A stretch of DNA of 64,000 nt from Plantago major (Eukaryota; Streptophyta; Magnoliopsida; Lamiales; Plantaginaceae). A model generated the notes under the pieces. It saw only the letters and a list, made by a program, of their open reading frames with translations. It had not been told where the DNA came from and made no database searches. Shown here in pieces: positions 22,770-37,709 of this stretch. Location of the stretch: positions 70,098,371-70,162,370 of the forward strand of contig CM048842.1 in NCBI GenBank assembly GCA_026545765.1, written 5' to 3'. Made by a program: the position numbers and the translations under genes. Numbering within the stretch: position 1 is the first letter of the stretch; each line of letters starts with the position of its first letter.

Positions 22770-25643
22770 ATGTTCATTTGCAAACTACACACCAAATTTA
22801 CAAAATCTCTCTCTCACAACCCTTCAAATATTCTCCTGAAAAACTCACCACCATTTTTCTCGAATCATTCAAGCAAGAACTCCCATCTTCTCAAATTCTT
22901 CTTCCTTCATTCGAAATGCATTCATCAAGTTACACCAATCCAATCATCTCATTCAAGAACTCGTTCAGGGTTTATGCCAGTCACTGGTCAATTTTCATAT
23001 GCATACCAGTTACTCGACAAAATGCCTCACAGAAAAATGCAAACTTTACACTACACCCTTATACGTGATGTGTTAATGATTGTTAACTTTGTTAGTGCTA
23101 AGAAACCAACCATCACAAATGCTACACAAGCGCACGCCTTTGCTTTGAAAAATGGCTCCCTTTCTGATTTCTTTTGTGTAACTTCACTTCTTACTGTTTA
23201 CTCAAGAGCTAAGGAGTTTGATTCTTCTCTTGCTCTGTTCAGTGAAGTCATTGATAAAGATTTGGTCTTATGGAATTCCATGATGAGTGCTTGCGTAACG
23301 AATAATCGTCTGGAGGCTTTACTGTGTTTGTTCAATAGAATGGTCAGTGAGAGGACTGAGTTTGATATTGCAAGCCTTGTTATCGTAAGCTCGGCTTTAT
23401 CGAATTTGAAATGTGTTAGACAGGGTGGTGTTATCCATGGGTTGAGTATTAAAGCAGGGATGCTTCTGGATATGGTTTTGAGTAATAGTTTGATTGACAT
23501 GTACGCAAAATGTGGTGATTTGTCTTCGTCTGAGTGCTTGTTTGCAGAAGTAGAATGTAAAGACCTTGTTACGTGGAATTCAGTTATTATTGGTTGTTTC
23601 TATAACAGCTACCCATATAAGTCACTGTGGTACTTCAGACGCATGGCTTCATGTCGACTTAAAGCTGATGACGTGAGTATTTCTTGTGCCGTGGCAGCTT
23701 GTACTTGTTTGCAAGAGGTTGATGTTGGAGTTGCAATACATGGTCTGGGAATCAAATTGGGATTTGGGGAGAGAAACCATGTGTCAGTTGCTAACTCTCT
23801 TATTTCGTTCTATTCTCAAATCCGGGATATTGATGCTGCCAAATGTGTTTTTAGAAGTACAATTAAGAATGTAGTCTCGTGGAATGCCATGATCAAGGGG
23901 TTTCTTGTTAATGGAAAAATGTCGGAAGCGTTTGCTCTTTTGAGTGAAATGCAGTCTGTAGCATCTGTCCGTCCTGATATGGCTACTGCAGTCACTATAA
24001 TACCATTTTGTGCTGAACATATGCTCATCCGAGAAGGAAAAGCAATTCATGGCTTCACAATTCGCAGAGAAATGGCACTGGAAGAAGAAACAGTCATCAA
24101 CAGCCTCATTAATATGTACTCCAGGTGCAACAACGTGAAGAATGCTGAGTATTTGTTCTTTAACATGCCAAAGAGGGACCTGATCACGTGGAATATGATG
24201 ATTGCTGGATATGTCCAGAACGGAGATTCTCTCAAAGCCCAAACATTATTCAAGAAAATGATGGAACACTATGGTGTATGCACTTTGCCAACTATTTTGA
24301 CAATTGTTCAGTCTTGTGATACCCCAGATTCACTTCAATTGGGAAAATCGCTACATAGCTGGCACATCAAATTGGGATTCTTAAATCAGATTTTTGCCGT
24401 GAATTCCCTTATCCACATGTATATTACTTGTGGCGCTCTTCTTGATGCTTTAACATTGTTTAGTCGAGTTATTTCTCAAGCTGATGTTGCGAGTTGGAAT
24501 ACTGTAATTGCTGGTTGCACTCAGAGAGGTGATTGTTGGAAGGCTTTAGAATACTTTGACCTGATGAGGAAAGCGTCTCAAGTTCGTTGGGACTCAATAA
24601 CCCTTGTAAGTGTCTTATCATCTTGCAGAAATCTTAGCTTGGTCATACAAGGAAAATTAGTCCATGGCCTTACTATTAAAACTCGGACCGGTACTGACTT
24701 ACGGGTGCAGAATTCACTGGTCACAATGTATGGAAGATTAGGGGATACTGAGAGTGCCAAATTAGCTTTCAATCTAAGCAATGATCACAGTCTGTGTTCG
24801 TGGAACTCCGTTGGGTCTGATCTATCTCAAAATGAGGATGCTAAGAAAGCACTGGAACTGTTCCGTTCTCTTGATTTTGAGCCAAATGAGATCACAATTT
24901 CTACAGTACTTTCAGCTTGTACCCAACTTGGAGCCATAAATTATGGAAAGCAATTTCATGGTCATGTGTTTAGGTTTGGTTTCCACGCGAACCCTTTTAT
25001 ATCCACTGCACTAATGGACATGTACAGCAACTGTGGCACATTAGACACTGCTGCAAGTGTTTTTCTAAGCTCACCTATGAAATCAGTTATGACGTGGAAC
25101 TCCTTAATATCAGCCTACGGGCATCACAAATTTGGTTCGAAAGCAATTGAGACGTTCATGGAAATGGTGGAGTCTGGAATTCGACCAACAAATGAAACAT
25201 TTACAAGCCTTTTGTCAGCTTGCAGCCACTCAGGGCTTGTTGATGAAGGACGTGCGTGTTATGACCAAATGTGTGACAGGTTCAAAGTGCCTCCTTCAGT
25301 TGAACATCACGTATGCATGGTTGATATGCTGGGCCGGTCAGGAAGGCTAAACGAGGCTTACGATTTCATCAAGAAGCTACCAACCAAACCTGAAGCAGGC
25401 ATATGGGGTGCTTTGCTTAGTGCCTGCGGCTATCATGGAGATCTTGAGATGGGAAGAGAAGTTGCAGATGCGTATTTTTTGTTAGAACCGGAGAATGTTA
25501 GTTATTACATATCACTATGTAATATGTATGTTTCTGCTGGAAGATGGGAAGAAGCTGTGGAGTTGAGGACCTTTATTCAGGATAAACAGCTAAAGAAACC
25601 TGCTGGCTCCAGTTCAATTGATACTGGGCACATGAGATTTTAG
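22770..25643 (+). CDS. Pentatricopeptide repeat protein, PLS class with E domain (At4g19220-like)
   Basis: A single uninterrupted exon of 957 aa, as usual for plant PPR genes. The N-terminus is rich in Lys/Ser/His/Asn and poor in acids for ~50 residues, typical of an organelle (probably mitochondrial) presequence. From ~residue 90 on there are repeated PLS-class units with recurring hallmarks such as DLVTWNSVIIG, NSLIDMYAKCG, VVSWNAMIKGF, DLITWNMMIAGY and NALMDMYSNCG-like words. It ends in an E-type C-terminus (PTKPEAGIWGALLSACGYHG ... YYISLCNMYVSAGRWEEA) and lacks a DYW deaminase domain. E-class PPRs bind organellar transcripts, often for C-to-U editing with a separate DYW partner. Its tail-to-tail position with ABCE2 matches my memory that At4g19220 and At4g19210 are neighbours. 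The RNA target cannot be read here without extracting the 5th/last residues of each repeat. Confidence 0.93.
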   Translation: MFICKLHTKFTKSLSHNPSNILLKNSPPFFSNHSSKNSHLLKFFFLHSKCIHQVTPIQSSHSRTRSGFMPVTGQFSYAYQLLDKMPHRKMQTLHYTLIRDVLMIVNFVSAKKPTITNATQAHAFALKNGSLSDFFCVTSLLTVYSRAKEFDSSLALFSEVIDKDLVLWNSMMSACVTNNRLEALLCLFNRMVSERTEFDIASLVIVSSALSNLKCVRQGGVIHGLSIKAGMLLDMVLSNSLIDMYAKCGDLSSSECLFAEVECKDLVTWNSVIIGCFYNSYPYKSLWYFRRMASCRLKADDVSISCAVAACTCLQEVDVGVAIHGLGIKLGFGERNHVSVANSLISFYSQIRDIDAAKCVFRSTIKNVVSWNAMIKGFLVNGKMSEAFALLSEMQSVASVRPDMATAVTIIPFCAEHMLIREGKAIHGFTIRREMALEEETVINSLINMYSRCNNVKNAEYLFFNMPKRDLITWNMMIAGYVQNGDSLKAQTLFKKMMEHYGVCTLPTILTIVQSCDTPDSLQLGKSLHSWHIKLGFLNQIFAVNSLIHMYITCGALLDALTLFSRVISQADVASWNTVIAGCTQRGDCWKALEYFDLMRKASQVRWDSITLVSVLSSCRNLSLVIQGKLVHGLTIKTRTGTDLRVQNSLVTMYGRLGDTESAKLAFNLSNDHSLCSWNSVGSDLSQNEDAKKALELFRSLDFEPNEITISTVLSACTQLGAINYGKQFHGHVFRFGFHANPFISTALMDMYSNCGTLDTAASVFLSSPMKSVMTWNSLISAYGHHKFGSKAIETFMEMVESGIRPTNETFTSLLSACSHSGLVDEGRACYDQMCDRFKVPPSVEHHVCMVDMLGRSGRLNEAYDFIKKLPTKPEAGIWGALLSACGYHGDLEMGREVADAYFLLEPENVSYYISLCNMYVSAGRWEEAVELRTFIQDKQLKKPAGSSSIDTGHMRF

Positions 25644-27137
25644 GTGTAATTCTTGATTTGGATTAGCATCCTGTATTTAGGTTTTTACAGCTTTATTTTT
25701 CTACAAATAGTACTATTATGGAAGAGCTTTTTAAATTTGATTTTGGATTTTTAATTGTTTAATGCATCCCTTCAGATTAAAGTACTTCAACAATATTTTC
25801 CAACAATTTGAGAATGGGATAAACAGAGAAGAAAAATGTAAAGTTGAAATTGAAACAAAAGGAGTAATAAATTGCAAGTAAAACTATCCTAGAAGTCTGA
25901 TTTTTCTAATATAAAATAAAATCTTGTACCTCCATTGGTCAAGACTCGCAACAATTGCTCAAATTGCAAAAGAGTTTCTTCTAGTCTCTAATAAAATTCT
26001 TCATCATTAAACTCAATTTCTTTTCAAATTACAAGTATCTTCATCATTATCAACACATAATTTGCATTCAACTAACACTAAACCCTAAATCCCTAATTTA
26101 AAGAAGAAAAAAAAACTTTCCCACCATTAATGAAGCTTTGATGGAGCTGTTCATGCTCCATTTTCGGAGGAGCTTCAAAGCTCCATTAATGAGCTCCATT
26201 TTCGGAGCTATTGAAGCTCCATTAATGGAGATGTAATGGAGCTTCAATAGCTCCGAAAATGGAGCTCATTAATGAAGCTTTGAAGCAAAGTTTCGAAAAT
26301 GGAGAAAAAAAAAATTGAGGGGTTTGTGAAAGAAAAGAATTAAACGAGACCTTATTGCAATTTATTTTGGATTGAAATTGAATGGAATAAAATAAATATA
26401 TATTGGTTTGAATTTATAATAAACTTTAAGATTATAAATCGAATATTAAATAATTAAGAGGGGTTAATTGTAATTTGTAAAATAAAGAAAACTATTTCCG
26501 AAAAAATCCATGTCACTAATTGTCCGCCACGTAAGACAGAGCCGTTGACTTTTAGACTAAAACGTAATTGATTTATGAAACATGTCATATGGTATTATTG
26601 TTCAAATATGAGAGACTTTATTATTAATAAGGTGTTTATGGGGGGCTAGGTGTAATTTTCCCATTGCAGAATGTTCTGTGAAACTTGGATCCCAACTTAT
26701 ATATAACCATATAAAAAGGGTCCAACAACAGTAAGTAATACTGTTCATGAATCAAAAAAGCAGAAGTAACGATACTACACCACATTCATTCAACTCTGCG
26801 CTCCAAAATGAACCAAAATATTTCACCCATCTAAACAAATTTCAACTTGCTCCATAAAAACCCAGAAAAGAACAACCCACAGATTACGTCTCAACAACAA
26901 TCACCAAAACTGTGATCAACCTTGAACTGAGAGAAGCTTTGTCCAGCAAAAAGTATCACATATCCACACAAACTCTATGCCGCTCTTTGTACTCTAACTC
27001 TATCCTAGATCTCCATTGGGCATTGGCAGGCTATGAAATTCTGTCATTATCAACATTAGCACCACAGGAAGGCAGCAACTTCCGTTTAACATCCAGGTAG
27101 ACCCAGCATTAAGCCAGTTACAAAATTGTGAAATGAG
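25644..27137. other. Convergent intergenic region between PPR and ABCE2
   Basis: This region holds both 3' UTRs, AT-rich spacer and a palindromic hairpin (26171-26286, listed separately). No gene is recognised. Confidence 0.5.
26171..26286. repeat. ~115-bp palindromic hairpin built of GGAGCTTCAA / CTCCATTAATG words
   Basis: The left arm (26171-26224) and right arm (26234-26286) are near-perfect reverse complements with a 9-nt loop (centre ~26229). Shared words include GAGCTATTGAAGCTCCATTA and its complement, and CTCCATTTTCGGAG. Further imperfect copies of the same words lie immediately outside at 26131-26168 and 26287-26304. It is probably the core of a foldback MITE. An RNA copy would make a long stem. 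Confidence 0.75.
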
Positions 27138-30667
<3,530 letters not shown>

Positions 30668-30953
30668 CGCGAGCAATTATTCCACTGGTTAGCGAACAAA
30701 ACGAGAGCACCTGAATCAATTAGGTTAGAAAACAAAATTGATAGAAGAATTGATTTGAGGAAGATGGGAATCAATTAGGTTCAACAGCCAAGTAGGATTG
30801 ATTCGCTTGCCAGAAAAAGGTGTGTTAATTGAAACCAAATTTTTTCTTATATAGTAGAGCAACAGAATAAGATTGGAACTATTTTACGGGATTTTTATCA
30901 CTTAAAATCCTTCAAATTGAAGCTTGGTTACCAAGTATTTTATTAGACACATA
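30668..30953. other. ABCE2 5' UTR and promoter side
   Basis: Presumed leader and promoter of the minus-strand ABCE2 gene. No other element is seen before the MITE. Confidence 0.4.
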
Positions 30954-31142
30954 CTCTTAGATATGGTCTCTAGATAACTTATATAAATATAAATTATTTT
31001 ATTAATAAAATTATAAATAATCAAAACGTATATGATATTAACGAAATAAGTCTGTTGTAATATGAAAAGTCACAAATGTTGAGAATATAATATAGGTCTG
31101 TCTCTAAATAAATTATCTAGAGACCGTCTCTCAGAAGACTTA
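30954..31142. mobile_element. MITE with GAGACGGTCTCT-type termini (copy 2)
   Basis: Same family as 8196-8420. The right end reads TCTAGAGACCGTCTCTCAGAAGAC and the left end, inverted and diverged, reads TCTTAGATATGGTCTCTAGATAA. Shared interior words include AAATAAGTCT, GTTGTAATATGAAAA and TGTTGAGAATATA. It is non-coding. Confidence 0.6.
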
Positions 31143-31459
31143 CTCCTCTGAGTGACCGGATTAAACAATACAAATTTTGTTACAAATATCGCATGTTTGA
31201 ATATAAACATATCACATGTTTATAAATGCAGCTGGTGCAAATTTATTATACACACAATACTTGAATTTAGTCAAATAATATTTGTAATTAAATATGTAAT
31301 GTAAGGCTGATCTCTCACAAAATCCACTGTTATTAATTTGTGTCTTATAGTGTCTATATTTTTGGGCTTTTACCATTGGAAGTGTGAAATCAATAAGAAT
31401 TATATTGATTACTTACAATTAAAAAATACTACTGTAGAAGATATTAAAAGCTCAACCAT
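31143..31459. other. Spacer left of the large CACTA element
   Basis: AT-rich, with no gene. It ends with the CAT target-site copy at 31457-31459. Confidence 0.45.
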
Positions 31460-32053
31460 CACTACAAAAAAAAACCAGTTTTAGCGATGAAATTATCCGT
31501 CGTTAAAGCTGTGCCGATCCGTCGCTAAATCCTTAGCGACGGATAACCCCCCGTTTCCAAACCCATCGTCACTATTTTTTTTGGCGACGGATAAGTATTA
31601 TGTCGCTAAATAACGACGAACTGGCGACGGATTAATCCGTTGACCAGTCCGTCCGAATTGGCGACGGATTACTTATCCGTCGCCAATTAGCGACGAAATT
31701 TAGCGACGGATTTTTTTCCATCGCTAAATTCACTTTTTAAAAAAAAATTATATTTTTGTTTCACATTTCACCTGTTTTTTCACATAATATAATCATAGAT
31801 AATATACGCGAAATAATTAAATTGCATTAATATATCCGAAACAATATAAATTATCTATAAATTATCCGAAACAAGAAGAAGGTGAAATAGTGTCAAACTA
31901 TCCATAATAAGTCTGATGTAACTAAGAATAATCGGGAGGAGGCGGTGGGTGAGACTGGGAAGAACTGCTGAACATCTGGGTCAAAGCGTCCATCCGCTAA
32001 GCCATACGAGCCTGTTCCTCAAGCACTTGCTCGTAACCTGCCTTGGTCGCAAT

Positions 32054-33830
32054 TTATTTCACGTGGAGAGGAGTCATCATCTCTTGAACCTGGTCCTGTG
32101 TGTAGAGATTAGATCGCGATCCTGATCCCTGGGACACTGAGGAGCTACCAGAACTCATGGAAGGGCCCAAACTTCCCAATCCATACATTCGACCCTTGTT
32201 GTCCATTGGGTTGACCTCGAAGAAGATCTGGTCTTGCTCTTCAATTGACAGCTCATGACCGTCGATCATCCTCTCGACCTCACTCTGCAATTGTTGGTTG
32301 CATACGAAATGAGATGTAATTTTAGAAATCACTTTAAAATACTCAAATACAAATGTTAACCTTAAGAAAGAAACGTACCGCAATACGCTCGGCCCTCACG
32401 TCAGTCCAGATGCCATTCTTCAACTTAGCCTTCTTGAAGTGGTACAGAGCACTCTTCGGCTGTCCTCTATTGGCCTAAAAAAACATATGTGCAAACAAGT
32501 AGTTAGTTGATTGAAATGAAAGCAAAAAACTGTTATGTATCATATTCCAAGCCATAAACAACATATTTACTAACCTCCATCACATGATCTGTAACAACAG
32601 CCCGCGACCCATAGTGATGTATGGCAGTGCCCGTACCATCTCGCGGCTCAGACAAACGATTTTATGCATTAGACTTACGCTTGATCCTGGACGAAGGGAT
32701 CATTCCATTACACCTCCCACAGTGCCCACTCGTCATCCCCCACCCAAGTTGGTTGCCTGCGTGTCTCCTTCATTTTGTAGACCATTTTCACGTAGATGTC
32801 GACCTAAAGTCTCGAAAACGGAGTACAACTGGGACACCAGGGCATTGGGAATGTAGTAGTCCTTCTACAACAATTCCATTCAAAGTAAAAATTACACAAG
32901 TTTAAAGAAAGATAACAATTTAAATATAACACCAAGTTTAGTGGCTAACATACCACTCAAATGACACAACAAGTTCATGAATGGTGACTAACACATCAAA
33001 ACAAGCTTAGTGGTAACATACCACTCAAATTGTCCTAAAAGTGACTAACACAATGGTGACTAACATATCACCCAAGTTCAGTGGCTAACATACCACTCAA
33101 ATGACACAACAAGTTCATGAATGGTGACTAACACATCAAAACAAGCTTAGTGGTAACATACCACTCAAATTGTCCTAAAATTGACTAACACAATGGTGAC
33201 TAACATATCACCCAAGTTCAGTAGCTAACATACCACTCACAGATATAGTGGCTAACATACCACACACATTAACACAATGATTAAAAGAACAAATAAAGCA
33301 TTCATTGTAACATTTAAGCTTACGCGCAGCTCCTCGAAGTAAAAGTGCTTCATCCGGTCCGGGACGTTTGACCACTTCTCGCCTCCCTGTCCCGGCATCT
33401 CCCGCCTCCCCCTGAAGATTTTGCCTAGTTTGTCCGAGGCATCCGGAGGCCAAAACCTGTTATCAATGAGACAAACAAGAAACGAATATTCATTAGTAAA
33501 ATCATATAACATATATTTATCTTAAGTGTATGCTCTACAAATCCATAATACTTACTTGTTCCTGCCGTTGGGGAACAACACCGGCTTCCCCTGGAATGTA
33601 GCATCGTCCGTCAACGTCAAGTAGGGACACCCGTCAGAGGGGAAGTCACCAGGAGCATGTGCCGTGTAGGCTGGTGGAGTCTCTGGTACACAGGAGACTG
33701 GGTCATTCCTCCCAATGTCGTATCCAACAAGAGGACTAGTACCATGACTCGCTGGTGTACTACTAGAACCCGCTGGACTAGCACCCCTACACACGGGAGG
33801 AAGGTATGTCGACTTCCTTTGACGCGGCAT
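32054..33830 (-). pseudogene. Degraded plant transposase of the Ptta/En-Spm type (Transposase_24 family)
   Basis: Starts MPRQRKSTYLPP at 33830. The first intron joins GRN-K to FWPPDASDKLGKIF (next exon from ~33458). This is followed by RMKHFYFEELR, then by a downstream piece (~32871 to 32730) reading DYYIPNALVSQLYSVFETLG and HLRENGLQNEGDTQATNLGG, all characteristic of the plant transposase family PF03004. A reading-frame break follows the GGG near 32735. The C-terminal exon (32054-32290) contains IDGHELSIEEQDQIFFEV and a Ser-rich tail. Such proteins accompany TNP2 in plant CACTA elements and probably bind the subterminal repeats. Exon limits are approximate. Confidence 0.65.
32941..33240. repeat. 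140-bp tandem duplication inside the CACTA element
   Basis: Units start at 32941, 33081 and 33221 (GTGGCTAACATACCACTCA). The first two are nearly identical over 140 bp and the third is partial. Each unit also contains shorter echoes of TAACATACCACTCAAAT. They lie in an intron of the Ptta-type gene. Confidence 0.85.
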
Positions 33831-34285
33831 CTGCAAGAGCATATAAGAAATTGCAGGAAAAAATGTGTTAGTAAAGAATACATGAATATGCATGTAAAAC
33901 ATATACATTTGGCATATATTAACGCACAAAAAGTAATAATAATCAACTACAATACACACATACCCTCGTCCTCATATATACACATAACAACTAAGCATAC
34001 AATACACACATACCCTCGTCCTCATCGGCTATTGTTAAGTCTATAAATTGGTCTTCATGCAGGTCTATGAACTCATCATCAGCTTGTACAGGCTTTCTCG
34101 CTGTTTGATCGACGACCTCTTCTTGATACGAGTTGGTAATTGAGTCGTCCTTATCAATGTACTCTACTCTGGAGCGGGCCTGTATATGCATCGCAGCCAA
34201 CCAGTCCGCCTTATCGCGTTTGAGGCTTGTACAACAAAAATTGTTTATTCCTACATTTATTTGCATTGCAAGGGCACTTCATCCC

Positions 34286-34302
34286 CCCCCCCCCCCCCCC
34301 CC
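34286..34302. repeat. Poly-C tract
   Basis: An uninterrupted C run of about 17-19 bases inside the CACTA element. It is prone to slippage and sequencing error, and its exact length should not be trusted. Confidence 0.8.
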
Positions 34303-35432
34303 TCAAACAAGTAGGTTGTGTAAGCGCAAAAGTGATGAAGGATTCAACCCCTTCCACAAAACTAGACTGAATTCTGCCATTAACTATGCGACGATACATC
34401 CATGAACGATCGGGATTCATAATTATATGATTAGCCTGACACGTCTATAATTATTAGATTTATAACATGCATTTTACGTTAATATAATCACCAAATAGTC
34501 TCAAAACACTTAATTAAATCTTCATAATCTAGTGTATATATACGAATTTATCGAATCAAAATTACTACGTACTTACAAACATCCTAACATTATACTAATT
34601 AGCAATACAAATTCACAATCAATATATCAATTGCACAAAGTTAACTAGCTAGTATACTATAGCTCCCATAAACATACAATTGATCTAATTAGTCGAAATT
34701 AACAAAATTTCCAAATTTGTCAACAAGTAAGGGTTCCAAAACACTCAACTAAATCTTTCTAATCCTACTACATATACGAAAATATCAAATTAACAACCCT
34801 ACATACTTCCAAACATCTTAACGTTATACTAAAAATCCAAATTCACAATCAATATATCAATTGAACATCTCAAAGTTAACACACTACGTAATATAAGCTA
34901 AACTAACTACTACATACTTACAATAAACATGCAATTGCTCAAATTAGTCGAAATTAACAAAATCTCCAAATTTGGCAAAGTTAGGGTTTTAGCCAAAATA
35001 CCTTCGATTTAGCTGAAAAAAGATGAAATTGGTTGACCACACGAGTTCCTTGTCGCACGAGCTTCGAGAAGACTCCAAAATTGACCGAAACGGTCGAGAT
35101 TTGGTCGGAATGCGGAAAGGGCGAAGGAAGAAGCTGCTAAAAAATGAGAAGAAAAGGGCTACTGCCCGATTCTATATTGATTTTAGCGACGGATAGCGAT
35201 CCGTCGCTAAAATCGATTTTACTTATTTTTTATTTTTATCCGGTCAACTTATTTAGGGACGGATAATATATCCGTCCCTAAATAACGACGGATATTTTTA
35301 TCCGTCGCCAAATAGAGACGGAAAAATATCCGTCGCTAATTTAGCGTCGCTCAATCCGTCTCCATTCTGTCACTAAACTAAGCGATTCGTCGCTAGATAT
35401 ATCCGTCGCTATTTGACGGATTTCTTGTAATG

Positions 35433-36030
35433 CATTGCTAGTGGTCTAACAAAAGATTGATCAGTATAATAAATGTTGGTATGGATTAACACTACCAAGA
35501 AAGAAAGAAAAAACGTCATAAGGTAACCACTAATCAATGGTCGATTTCGACTCTTTACGATTACTCATATGCCATGACACATATAATGACCGTATATTAT
35601 TATTCATTTTGAATCAGATCCGCATACTTTACTTAAAAAATCACTTCAAAACAAACATATCATTTGAAAATGCATTGCTCGTCCTCAAATTTAGGTGCAG
35701 ATCTGAAAATTTCAGATATGAATTTAAATATGAACTTTCTGGAACATATGTCTACCAGCTTGTTTGGCTTAGAATTGTCACTCAATTTTAATTGAGATAT
35801 GCATTTCCTTTTTTTTTCTTTTTTTCTTTTTTTTTTTTTTTTGTGAGAATAGCATGTACTAGTATTTGGGATGCCACTTTAATTCACCATCTTGTTTCCA
35901 AAGTTAATTGAGTTCCCACTCAGTTAACTTTCGCCTTCACTCCCAAACCTACAAAGTTCTATAAAATAATTTTATACCAAACACAAATTTTAACAACTCA
36001 ATTAAAATTTAGTCACTATTTATCACTTCA
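35433..36030. other. Spacer between the two CACTA elements
   Basis: No gene. A T-rich tract lies at ~35809-35842. It ends with TCA (36028-36030), the target-site copy of the next element. Confidence 0.5.
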
Positions 36031-37497
36031 CACTACAAGAAAACTGCCGAATAGTAACGCTATTTAGTAACGGATATTATCCGTTACTAAATAGCGACGA
36101 ATCGGCATTGATTAGCGACGGATTGAGCGATTTGCTCAATCCGTTACTAAATAGTATTGGATAAACAATCCGTCGTTAAATTGTATGTTGACTAATTTAA
36201 AAAAAAATAATAAAAAAGAGACTTAGTAACGAATAAGGCTATCCGTTACTAAATAGTAACGGATAAACTATCCGTCGCTAAACTGTCTATTGACTAATTA
36301 AAAAAAAAAAAAAAAATTAGTAACGGATACGGCTATCCGTCGCTAATTTAGGGACGAATATATAGCCTTATCCATTACTAAAATCGGCATAAACCCTAAT
36401 ATATATCCCCCTTCCTCTTCCTCCCACCCACCACCACCACCCTCCTTCCTCCCACCACCACCCTCCTTCACCACCACCCACCACCACCTCCCCACTGCCA
36501 CTGCCACCTCCGCACCACCACCACCTCCCCACTGCCACCACCACCTCTGCACCACCACCGCCTCCCCACTGCAACCACCACCTCCCCACTTCCACCACCA
36601 CCACCACAAGATCTCTCTCCCACTACCAGATCCGCCTCCGACCACCACAAAGTTGCTTCCCACCACCTCTGCCTCCCTCCGTTCACCACCACCAGATCTG
36701 CGCCTGTCTCCATCTCCGTTCGCGAGATCTGCCTCCCTCTGTCTTCTCACGAGATCTGCCGCCCTCCCACAAGATCGGTCCACCCCACCTCCCTCCCATC
36801 CACCACGAGATCTCCCTACCACCGCCTCCCACCACCACTGCCTCCGTCCCTCCGTCCGATTTATCAAGATCTCGTCCGATTTGTCAAGATCCACCAAGAT
36901 CCGTTGAAATTCATGAAGATCGATCTTCTTTGTATTATTGATAAAATTGTATTGTATTATTGATTATTGGATATTGAATATTGTATTGTATTATTGAATA
37001 TTTGATATTGAATTTTGTATTATTGAATATTGTATTGTATATTGTATATACAATATTGTATATTATCGATTTATTGTATATCCAGTTTTATAGATAAAAT
37101 TGTATCATCTCGTCTCATCGACAAATAATATGTAGGTAAATCATCTCGTATCTTCTCGGCTCGGCTCGTCTCCAAATCTGCATATTTATGCATTTTTTAA
37201 TAATAATAATTCCGTCGCTAAATAGCGACGGATAATTATCCGTTACAAAAACTCCCAGAATTATGTAATTAAAATTAAAGCAAAATCACTTTATGAGAGA
37301 CGGATAAGTATCCTTCTCTAAAAGGTCAACGGATCTATCCGTTACTAAATAGTAACAGATAGTTTATCCGTTACTAAACTGTTAGAGACGAAGGAAATTG
37401 AGACGGGCTTATTATCCGTCGATAAGGATTTAGCGACAGATAGGTAACGATTTAGTAACGGATTTATCCGTTACAAAAAACATGTTTTCTTATAGTG
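36031..37497. mobile_element. Non-autonomous CACTA element, ~1.47 kb, with CCACCA-rich interior
   Basis: Left end CACTACAAGAAAAC at 36031, right end GTTTTCTTATAGTG at 37497, with TCA duplicated on both sides (36028-36030, 37498-37500). Subterminal repeats of ATCCGTTACTAAAT and ATCCGTCGCTAAAT lie at both ends, related to those of the 31460-35432 element. The middle (36410-36900) is a C-rich block of CCACCACC and CCTCC words with several AGATCTGCC motifs, then TATTGTATTGTA-type simple repeats (36940-37080). No transposase is present. Long open frames over the CCACCA block are a composition effect (Gly/Trp or Pro-rich) and are not called. Confidence 0.85.
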
Positions 37498-37709
37498 TCA
37501 CCTCAATTAAAATGGACTCGATTAAAATTCCGACCCAAACAGCCCGTACAAAATTAACATGTACAATATCTTCTATCTTATAAACATATGCCAATGCAGA
37601 AACCGATATTTGGATTTGTTTATTTATTAATAACATCAATCTGATTTAAATAATTTAATAATTTCATATATATTTTTATTTTATATTAGAGATGGAGTGT
37701 GTTTGTGGC

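Larger units (their letters stand above)
31460..35432. mobile_element. CACTA (En/Spm) DNA transposon, deletion derivative, ~4.0 kb
   Basis: The left terminus is CACTACAAAAAAAAACC at 31460 and the right terminus is TTTCTTGTAATG ending at 35432. The 3-bp duplication CAT flanks both ends (31457-31459, 35433-35435), as CACTA elements produce. Subterminal arrays of the motif ATCCGTCGCTAAAT and its complement lie at ~31480-31735 and ~35180-35420, the expected transposase-binding zones. The interior holds a degraded Ptta-type gene on the minus strand (32054-33830) and a short acidic fragment (33991-34266, minus) that may be the tail of a TNP2-type transposase. The main transposase body is missing, so the element could only move with help from another copy. 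Confidence 0.88.

Noticed and set aside
22778-24781. Several shorter frames on both strands over the PPR gene
   Set aside because: They overlap a single 957-codon frame with clear PPR repeats and have no motifs of their own.
26131-26304. Palindrome as a microRNA precursor
   Set aside because: The arms are nearly perfect over 50 bp and made of repeated words, more like a young foldback element. No known mature miRNA is recognised.
32941-33240. Regularly spaced repeats that might suggest a CRISPR-like array
   Set aside because: The 140-bp units are directly tandem with no unique spacers, and the window is plant nuclear DNA.
36343-36897. Long minus-strand open frames rich in Gly and Trp
   Set aside because: They arise from the CCACCA/CCTCC repeat block inside a CACTA element. 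Several frames are open at once and there is no domain or start context.
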